DNA of 64,000 nt. Source: Ampelocalamus luodianensis. Its lineage: Eukaryota; Streptophyta; Magnoliopsida; Poales; Poaceae. The position numbers and the translations under genes are program-made. Shown one piece after another: positions 56,301-64,000 of this stretch. The notes beneath the pieces were generated by a model. The model made no database searches. It was not told the origin of the DNA and was given only the letters and a program-made list of their open reading frames with translations. The stretch's first letter is position 1, and each line of letters starts with the position of its first letter. The stretch covers positions 32,678,520-32,742,519 of the forward strand of contig CM070625.1 in assembly GCA_036346255.1 (NCBI GenBank), in the 5' to 3' direction.

Positions 56301-57906
56301 AGATACAGTAGTTGATTGTCAGGAATAACACGATAATTATGGGATACAAAAATTTTATAATGTTATTTTTATTTAAGATCTTCGTATCTGTTTCTTAAGT
56401 TAAATTTTGTCATTTTAAAATGAGTTTTGGGTCTGGACAAGAGGTTGCTAGTGATGGTGCCTTTGTGCACGAGATTTGGGTAAGTGGTGGACTTGTCTGG
56501 ACCAACAAGGACCGAACTTTAGTAACGTCGTTGATTCAAGTAAAACTCGTGCTACCACAAGCGGGATATGGGTACTGTACGGTTAAGTAGGGGAAGGTTC
56601 TATTGTGTTAAGTCTCATGGTGGTGTAATGGCATTTATATTTGATCATTTGTCCTTAGGAGCCGATGTAATTTTCTATGGTGTGCATTTGAGCACAAATT
56701 ATCATTTACATTGCATCGGTATTTTCAATACAACTTGTGAGCCTTTTAGCAAGTGCTATCAATCGCTTGTACTAAGTAAGGGAACATCTTGCAAGGGGGA
56801 CTTATCTCAATAGGATTTTCTTGCTAAAAATGATCGTATCTCGATTCTCCCCGGCTGACATACCCAAGGAAGCATGTCATTATTCCGGAGGCTTACAGAC
56901 TAATCGAGTCATGTGGGTAAGGTAGTACACCTCTACAGAGATAAATCTATTCGAATAGCCGTGTCCGCGGTTATGGATGATCGCTTGAGTTCGGGAGTTA
57001 CTATTGTTAGACTTTGAATTTAAATTGTGGGTAAACTTGGTACTCGGCATGAATGGGTTGTTCATGCATTTTGTTGTATCAAAATGGGCTGCCACTTTGT
57101 TGTTTGTTTGATTAATTTGTCATTCAATTTATTACTTGGCCACATGCTTTACTTCTACTTCAAATCTGATTTCAAAATGTCAAATGAAAAACTAGTTTGT
57201 GTAGGATGTTAATTGTTGCGTCTTTTCGCAAAACTAAGCATATATGAACCATCCTTTGAATGACCTTATGCATAACTAATTTTTATTTGTATAAGACTTG
57301 CGAGTACCTTTGTACTAAGCTAGTTTGTCTACTGGCTTACACGTGAGGAAGATTGTTCGCCCCATGAGCTTGTCAGTGTCGATTTAGATAACACTGATGA
57401 GTAGTGTTATCATTTAACTCCCAATCGGTTGCCGATGGGTTATGAGCATACCATGCTGGACTTTTGGTTGATTTACCTTGCTTCCGCTGCTACTTTATGA
57501 TCTTACTTGAATTTGGCCGGTCGGCCACATGTAATAGTTGTAGACTTAAACTACTTTGATGTATGTTCTTTGAACTATTAATGTATGAGCGTTGTATGGA
57601 TGTGATCAATGTTGTATGTGAGTTTGGGCATGTTGACCGCTGATCTTAGGAGCCAACATGATCTCATGCTCGCTGTTCATGGATTCCATTTTAACTCATT
57701 AGGGGTGGTCTTTGATTGTTTAGAGAACTGATCATCATGCAGTACTTGCAGAGGAGCGGTACGCATAATCACCTGGGCTCTAGTTTCAGTCAAGATTTGT
57801 CCCTTAGATGGAATTAACTTAAAATTCATTTACTTGGGGTCCTGAGTTACCTCCATAAGGCTGTGCCTAGCCTCGGCCTTGCGGAAGTAACCCGGGGGTC
57901 CCCACA
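53308..57906 (+). repeat. 3' LTR of the oldest gypsy element (4599 bp)
   Basis: It runs from TGTCACATCCCC to GGGGGTCCCCACA. It is the reverse-oriented, more diverged homologue of the four minus-strand LTRs: for example 56080-56150 matches the complement of 33190-33260. A TTAAAACC TATA-like run lies near 54272. The whole length is present, so its right boundary marks the right end of the nested gypsy block. Confidence 0.9.
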
Positions 57907-59194
57907 AGTCCAATAGGACCGGTTTGGACAAAAAAACGGCCAAAATTTTTTAATCCAAATTTGATTTTTTTTTCAGATTTTAAATTAAAAAAGATCAAAT
58001 TCAAGTAAATCCAATTTTTTTTGTCCGGTTTGAACTTTTACCCGGGTCCGATATAACCGATAATCCCGATTTTCGGTTGATTATTGGCTGATAATCAAAA
58101 CTATGGTACGGACACAGAGAGCAGGAGAATTACGCCAAAGAAGATGGATAGTTTGGGTGCCATTTGATTTATGGTGTACGTGTGTGCTAAACTTTGATGG
58201 AGTGTGCCTAGTACCGCTGTATTGATGCATGTCGTGTACTGATGTTTTGGGATGGTTTTATTGGGTGTTCGGTCGTGGTATTTATGGCCGCGCGAGTTGT
58301 GGATATATCGGTGTGCATGTCAATGTGTGATTCCATGCATGTTTTGTTTTGCGCACACACTATTCAGTTGTTTTGGACAGATATGAGAAGATTTTGGCAT
58401 GTGATAGGGTATGAATTATTATGGGTCGATTGCAGGATTAATTTGGAGCAAGTTGAGCAATCATTTTATTGTTAAGCAGCGTGCTAGGTACTAAGGTAGT
58501 GGTGTGGGTGTACATGCTTGACTGCATAATTTATTTTCGAGCTAATTTTTTTACGCACCTACCAAAATATCTCCTTGATCGCCTTCAGCGTCTCGCTTAA
58601 TTAGTTCACAGATATGATTGTGATATATACTAAGTTAGCTAGGTACGTAGTACATATATTACTGGTATATTAGTATATATATCCACGTTGTTAAGATAGC
58701 AACTGCAGTATATGTAACACTCTAGTCCAAACACACACAAAGCGTAGCCCACTGTTGGGCGGGCCCATGTATGCATAGTATCTTACCTTTTGTTCTCACT
58801 TCGTGTAAAATGATAAGATGTTTTTGCTACAATAGCGGGTAGAGAGTTTCTTTTGGTTAATAACCATTAGTTGTTCAGAATAGCTGATAGCTAGTGGAAA
58901 ATACGTACCCTTTGCAAGTTCAATATTCGGTGGAAGTTTTGATTATATGAATTTTTATGTAACTTGGGTGTTGAAGTTCAATGCTCCTGTTCTTGAAGGA
59001 AATTAATAGATTCTTAAGATGATTCTTGTTAGGCTTAGGTGAGAGAGGTGGTAAACAAAGAAACTAGATGGCAAGGCGTGAATGTCAAGTTGTGGTAATG
59101 ACGGGGAGAATAATCAATTTTAATTCATGCCTTGGGATTGAAGATCATTTAAATTAGATGGTATCAAGCATCAATTTTCGCTGCACATTGTAAT
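57907..59194. other. Unassigned sequence right of the gypsy block
   Basis: 57907-58090 has repeated GGTTTG/CCGATAATC-type words (TAACCGATAATCCCGATTTTCGGTTGATTATTGGCTGATAATC region near 58040-58100, described not quoted in full) reminiscent of hAT subterminal DNA, but no termini were found. 58100-59190 is T/G-rich without a recognisable domain; the frame at 58242-58475 looks like chance. Confidence 0.35.
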
Positions 59195-59561
59195 CTATTC
59201 TCCTAAATCCTCAGAGATGCAGTCAGGGCATTTGTAGATCGCTATGTGTTCTGCTTGAGCGGCAGTTATCTTCACGCATTTACCGTGGAACCACCGTTCA
59301 CAAAAGTCGCAACAGATCCAAAACCCATTTGCATGGTAGCGATCACCACACGCTCCACAAAATGTTTGATCGCTGTGTTCTTCATCCTCCTCATTCTCAT
59401 CAGCAGCGGCCCTAGATCTCTTTTTGTGGAACTCAGTTTGCGTTAAGTTTGAAGATCGTGGCAACTTTGTTGCGAGCCAAGATCTGCAGCGATGGCTGTC
59501 ACTGTGAACCAAAGTTTCATAGACAGTTGGCAGATCGTTCATCATACTGAATAAGCGCAAC
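59195..59561 (-). pseudogene. Alfin-like PHD-finger protein, 3' exon (partial)
   Basis: The minus-strand exon starts after TTTCTCTCAG at 59562 and ends at TAG (59195-59197). It begins RLFSMMNDLPTVYETL, the end of the plant Alfin N-terminal domain. An acidic linker (ADENEEDEEHSDQ) precedes FCGACGDRYHANGFWICCDF and CERWFHGKCVKITAAQAEHI, ending YKCPDC. All eight C4HC3 zinc ligands are present (C-x2-C, C-x2-C, H-x2-C, C-x2-C), as are the Trp and acidic residues of H3K4me3 readers. Family members act in the nucleus. The upstream exons encoding the rest of the Alfin domain are not recognisable up to 64000, so this is a gene fragment or the last exon after a very long intron. The readable frame up to 59641 includes intron. 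Confidence 0.85.
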
Positions 59562-60470
59562 CTGAGAGAAACAAAAGAGCGTACTAACTGAATCAGCAGC
59601 AGGAGGTATAAATCATTCACACAAGCTTGACACTCATGCACCCTAAAACTATGAACTAAGACCTAAATGACAGGCATCGAAGAAAAAAAATACCTAAATG
59701 AAAGAAACACTTTCTGAAAAAGAGAAGAAAATCATCACTAACACAATCAGAAAGTCCATCAAATCCATTTTTCTTGTTCAGTGCGACACAATTTTATAAT
59801 GGACTACTAGTACAGCAACATATTTACAACAGGAAAGAGTCTAGTTAGTCTTGTGAAAATTTTTAATGCAAACAATCGATTCAGCAAAGCCAAATTTTGT
59901 GTGTTATCGACAAGCAGTCTCCCTATTACTATGGGAGAAACAACATACTGTTGAATCAAGTTGTCAACAAAGTCCATTATGCCTTTTAGAATTGGGACTA
60001 TTTCAGTGAAGTACTCACTAAAATATCGATGTATGAAATGTATTTTCCTACAACAAACCATCAGTTTAGCATTAGATAGACATCGAACAATTAAAGAGTT
60101 ACTTTTGAAGAAGCTCTAGCATTTGTTATCGAGTGCTATCTATACCCTTGATCCATTTACCACGCTTTCAGCCTTCATAACACACTGATCTTTATTTAGT
60201 GGCTGCCTGCCATGCCTGTGGTGCCTATCAATAATCTACCTATATTTAGTTCCTTCACTCTTGTGTTTCGTTGCTTTTTTCTACGGTGGCAGGCTGCTGC
60301 ATGACTTACAGGAATATAAAAAAAAACATTTGGTGGCTGGAATATATTTTCTGAATATCCAGATGAAAAATCTTTGTTAAATGAACTACTTTATATGCAA
60401 GGGACATCATATCATTAAATGTTTTCCGTTGTTTGGGTCGGGCGACGCATCATTGAAGCACTACTTTATA
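59562..60470. other. Unassigned; intron or flank of the Alfin-like exon
   Basis: AT-rich with no Alfin exon signature on the minus strand. An 84-codon minus frame at 59807-60061 shows no domain and is treated as chance. Confidence 0.4.
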
Positions 60471-60552
60471 CTCCCTCCGTATGAAATTACATGACGTCCT
60501 GTAGCTCACATCAACCACCCGCGCGACGTCAACTATAAAAAACCGGTGGGAG
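60471..60552. mobile_element. Stowaway-like (Tc1/mariner) MITE, 82 bp
   Basis: CTCCCTCCGTATGAAATT on the left and, on the right, the complement CTCCCACCGGTTTTTTAT share the Stowaway-type CTCCCTCCGTTTC-like terminus. TA dinucleotides flank both ends (60469-60470 and 60553-60554). It is shorter than typical 100-300 bp members. Confidence 0.8.
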
Positions 60553-60888
60553 TATATTGTGATCGATGTTTCACATTATTTGTTCATTCCATTATATGGT
60601 AGGACGCCGCAACGGCTCGGTTTAATTAGGTTCGAGTTTAATTCAGAAGGTACTAGGAGGTAACCACCACTTGAAAAATATCAACCCTTGACTAACAAAA
60701 GGGTAATTTAAGTAATTACGTATTATTTGCTAACTACGTACCATCTTTATCTTTACTAATTGGAGGCTTCTCCAAAGCCCTCAATTAAATTAATTCTAGG
60801 AGGTAAAAAATTATAAATTACCACATTAATAGAAAACAACAAAAGCTAGAAATTCCCACATTAATGGGGAAAAAAAGAGAACATCGTG

Positions 60889-61776
60889 TGTTGGAAATGG
60901 TCCCACATCGGGTGTGAAAAGGAAAAGGCACAACTTATAAGTGTGAGGGAGATCACATCCATTGGACTAGTCTTTTGGGGGAGAAAACCTAATACCACTT
61001 ATAAGGCTGTTACTACAGGACTTGTGTGCGGCAGCTCGTGGGCTTAGTTATGTTCAGCCCATTTGGACCTGTGGCTTAAGGAGTAAACCCGGTTGGACCT
61101 AGACATGCGGCCAGGGTCCGATCAACAATTGGTATCAGAGCCCAGGCGTATAACATCTCCTTGGACTTCATGGTTGCGGAAGTACACAACCGATTTGTGA
61201 GGGAAAGAATGTTGGGAATAGTCCAACATCGGTTGTAGGAATAAAAAAAATACAACTTATAAGTGTGAGAGAGATCTCACCCATTGGGCTAGTCTTTTAG
61301 GGAGAGAAGCCCCAATACCACTTATAAGGTTGTTGATATAGGGCTTGCATGCGGCAGCTCATGCGCTTAGTTGTGTTCAGCCCATTTGGACCTGTGGCCC
61401 GGAGAGTAAACCCGGTTGGACATAGACATGTGGTCAGGGTCTGATCTAACAATTAGTATCAGAGCCTAAGCGTCTAACATCTTCTTGGCCTTCATGGTTG
61501 CGGAAGTACACAACCGATGTGTGAGGGGAAGAATATTGGAAATAGTTCCACATCGGTTGTGGGAAGGAAAAAAGCACAACTTATATAAATGCGAGGGAGA
61601 CCTCACCCATTGGACTAGTCTTTTGGGGGGAGAAGGCCCAATATCACTTACAAGGCTGTTGCTATAGGGCTTGCATGTGGCAATCCGTGAGCTTAGTTGT
61701 GTTCAGCCTGTTTGTACCTGTGGCCCGGGAGTAAACCCAGTTGGACCTAGGCATGCGGCCAGGGTCTGATCTAACA
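60889..61776 (+). mobile_element. TRIM retrotransposon with three LTRs and two internal domains
   Basis: LTR copies lie at 60889-61127, 61210-61451 and 61534-61776 (239-243 bp). They run from TGTTGGAAATGGTCCCACATC (middle copy TGTTGGGAATAGTCCAACATC, right copy starting TATTGG) to TCCGATCAACA or TCTGATCTAACA. Each of the first two is followed by an 82-bp internal domain starting with a near-perfect iMet primer site (TTGGTATCAGAGCC at 61129-61142; TTAGTATCAGAGCC after 61451). Each domain ends in a purine-rich tract (GAGGGAAAGAA or GAGGGGAAGAA) directly before the next LTR. It cannot encode protein. Outer flanks TCGTG and TCACG match at three of five positions, weakly compatible with an aged target duplication. 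Confidence 0.93.
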
Positions 61777-62180
61777 TCACGACCATCCAAATTTTCTAAC
61801 TGATGTATCCTACGGCTTATACAGTACAATGCAAAGAAAGTGTTTGATTGCAATTGGGTAACATCTTTATCTATATTAGTCATGTGCTTGCATTGCAACG
61901 GAAACTCGTATTTGTACCGAAATTTTAGTATGCAATGCATACTAACTGTGTCCGAAGCATACTATTATCTCAAATGTGCAATCATTGAATTTCAAGTCAA
62001 TTCATCGAAAAAGAATCCTTCTACTCATAGAAAAATATCATAGAAAATAAAGTATATTTCGCATTGGTAGATTAGAGAGCCGCATTCATATTGACACATT
62101 ATACTCAGCTACTACCTTCCATCTCACATCAGGTTCCATAAAAATACAATCGAGTGATCAATACCTCATCTATGCAGTTA
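61777..62180. other. Unassigned AT-rich sequence
   Basis: No coding or repeat signal recognised. Confidence 0.4.
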
Positions 62181-62930
62181 GAATGGTTGGCAGCGCTACT
62201 CCTGCTGAGCCTGATAACCCTCCTCGTCCGGTTCCCTCCCTGCATAGCCGCCGCGCATGTCCACCTCCTCGGTCAGTTGCCTCCCTGCAACGGAGAGGAG
62301 TAGGGAGCGCTACCAACTGCGAGTTGTGTCCAGCGTGGGCGGGTATGGAGGTGGAGGCGAACGAAGCTAGGGTGGTGGTGAATGGCAGCGGTGACCATGT
62401 CTGGCCAGATCTCGACACCCTCGACCAGATTCGGCTAGTGTAATCAGCGACGATGGAGGAGGAACTGAGGGTCGTCCAGATCCGACGGGGGAGGAGGTCG
62501 AGGCACTATGGTAGAGCAGAAGAGAAAGGGGGAGACATGGATGGGGGTCAGAGCGAGCGGAGCTGAGACTAAAGGTGCGAGGACATCGCCTCAGCTAGGG
62601 TTTTGAGGTTCAGCGCTACGAGGATGAAGAGGAATGGATGGGCGAGGATGGAGGGGAGAGAGGGGAGGGTATCGCGAGAGGGGACTCAACGACGTGCAAA
62701 GATGGAGGGGTAGGGCGATGGATGATGGGAGCGTACGAGAGGGATGGAGGGTGGTACGAGCGTGGGAGGTGGGCGGCGTGGGTATGGAGCCAGAGAGAGA
62801 GAGAGGAGATGGAGTTAGGCAATGCATAGGTGGAAGGGTTCCGAGCCACGCAATGAGATCTGGCGGTCGGTTTTCGGCTCATCGATCCAACGGACGCAAA
62901 AGAGAGTCGGAGGACGAATGACCACCAACT
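62181..62930. other. GC-rich block without recognised coding
   Basis: Open frames on both strands (86-95 codons) are rich in Arg, Gly, Ser and Pro and have no domain. An interrupted inverted repeat joins GTTGGCAGCGCTACTCCT (62186-62203) to AGGAGTAGGGAGCGCTACCA.. (62296-62317). A leader or exon fragment of a decayed gene is possible, though unsupported. Confidence 0.35.
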
Positions 62931-64000
62931 CCAATTTTTAGTAGTACAGATCTATACTAACTTGAGGATCCTCTAGGATCCCCGTGTTAATCCAAGAGGT
63001 GAAAAAGCTATAAATTACCATGTTAATCCAAGAAAACGAAAAAACTAGAAATTCTAACGCTCACCAAGAAAAGAAAAGAAAAGATCTAACCATTCGTATA
63101 TAATTCACTACTATTTCGTAATATTCCGTTTAATTACCAAGGTGTAGAAATCAATAATTTGGAATTTAGATTTAAAATTTAGAAATTAGGATTTTGATTA
63201 AGGAGTGGACAGACGCCCATGGCCCAAATGGGGGAGTCTGTTTGCTAGGCCCAAGCCCATGCCGAGTCCCTGTTGGACTCGACAAGGGGATAGGGGAGGG
63301 CCATCTTAAATGACAAGGAGGGGGTTGCCATGCTGCCCCAACCCTTGTGCTCTTTGCCCTAGCCGCCTTGCGGCCTCCCTGCCGAGCCGCCAACATCGCC
63401 CTTTGTCTAGTTGGAGCCGCTACTGGAAGAAAGGAGGAGAGCACAAGGTCACAAGGAAGGATCGACAAGAGGAGGAAGAAAGGAGAAGCAAAGAGGATGG
63501 TAGGCAGGAAGGAAAAGCTATATTGATGTTTATTCATGATTTAGATTGGTTTGGTCGTGGGGATTGAACATTTTTGTTTGCCCTAGTTTGGTAAGTTGTA
63601 TTGGAGAACTTTACGGTTGTTTTTTTGGGGTATCTTCATCCATACTCATGACTTTGACTTGTTACAAAAGTTGTATATAATTTCCTAAGATTTCCATAGA
63701 GGTCAAGATCATTAAATTTTGATAAGCGCTTGAAAAGTAATGCCTCGAGAGTATCGCTGTCTAGTTTTCCGTCGTCATCAACAGCAGTTGTGTAGATTGC
63801 TTAATTGCATGCATTAGATGTTAGAATTAAATTGTGGTAATAACTAGGTTTAGCTAGATAATTCTTTATAGTTTCTAGAAGTGTATAGTTTGCTATTTTT
63901 CATGATGTAGAAAACTAGTTACGAATTTGTGAAGTCTGCTATTCTGTTAAGTTCTAGAATAACCTTTGGGGGGTTGAAAACGGGGAACTAGATTGCATAA
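62931..64000. other. Unassigned sequence to the window edge
   Basis: 62995-63060 contains words (TATAAATTACCA.GTTAA, ACTAGAAATTC) that also occur at 60798-60870 and may mark a dispersed repeat. 63170-63530 is GC-rich with purine-rich runs and could be a transcribed leader, followed by TTTGGTAAGTTG near 63586-63597, a possible 5' splice site. No coding domain is visible. Confidence 0.35.

Larger units (their letters stand above)
22349..57906 (+). mobile_element. Oldest gypsy chromovirus of the block (plus strand), split by two relatives
   Basis: Plus-strand pol pieces occur in the correct order at 22349-22962 (RT), 36114-36950 (RNase H and N-terminal integrase) and 52083-53160 (integrase core and tail). 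A polypurine tract (53295-53305) and a 3' LTR (53308-57906) follow. The gaps between pieces are filled exactly by elements 1 and 2. Gag, protease and the 5' LTR are not seen; they were removed or lie beyond the LTR fragments left of 22348. The RT-RH-IN order and a chromodomain-like tail place it in the Ty3/gypsy chromoviruses. Long LTRs suggest the Tekay/Del clade, which is an inference. Confidence 0.85.

Noticed and set aside
59807..60061. 84-codon minus-strand frame as an upstream Alfin exon
   Set aside because: The translation (hydrophobic, no Alfin-domain motifs such as DPEKENLCLYG) does not match the family, and no splice sites link it to 59561.

Overview
The window reads as intergenic, heterochromatin-like DNA from a plant, most likely a grass. 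The evidence is nested LTR retrotransposons, hAT/Ds-like and Stowaway-like DNA elements, a TRIM, and GC-rich exon remnants typical of grass genes. I see no intact full-length protein-coding gene, rRNA, tRNA or CRISPR array, and no bacterial-style operon. Nearly all coding signal is degraded transposon polyprotein. Two host-gene relics stand out: a methylesterase-type alpha/beta hydrolase (9487-12157, +) and the 3' part of an Alfin-like PHD-finger gene (59195-59561, -).

Layout. 620-5432: a decayed Ty1/copia element (+) with gag, protease, integrase, RT and RNase H remnants, a polypurine tract and a 269-bp 3' LTR. 5433-9300: unassigned DNA with a GC-rich exon-like block and a MITE with ~77-bp terminal inverted repeats. 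9309-12157: a hAT-type MITE, then the methylesterase pseudogene. Its first exon is split by a 1.1-kb hAT element (9695-10800) with an 8-bp target duplication; removing the insert restores the reading frame. 12158-17400: a minus-strand LTR element with almost no coding interior. It contains a 3956-bp solo LTR (12746-16701, perfect 5-bp target duplication), which in turn contains an Ac/Ds-like hAT (15478-16074, perfect 8-bp duplication). 17946-22348: fragments of related long LTRs, a 100-bp N gap, and an LTR whose U3 is tandemly duplicated.

22349-57906 is a self-nested block of one Ty3/gypsy chromovirus family with very long LTRs (4.5-4.8 kb). The oldest copy is on the plus strand (RT at 22349, RNase H/integrase at 36114, integrase core and chromodomain-like tail at 52083, 3' LTR 53308-57906). 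It is interrupted twice by minus-strand members of the same family: element 1 (22963-36113) and element 2 (36951-52082). Both keep gag-PR-RT-RH-IN order, an iMet-like primer-binding site and a polypurine tract, but neither has an open pol frame.

57907-64000: mostly unassigned DNA holding the Alfin-like exon, a Stowaway-like MITE, a TRIM with three LTRs and two 82-bp internal domains, and GC-rich segments without recognisable coding. The order of nesting gives a relative history: host genes, then old LTR elements, then younger LTR and hAT insertions. I found no convincing undescribed system. The most informative observations are the precise nesting junctions, the tandem U3 duplication, the tandem LTR repeats specific to element 2, the three-LTR TRIM, and small indels that look concentrated at CTG/CAG/CCGG words and may be real decay or a sequencing artefact.
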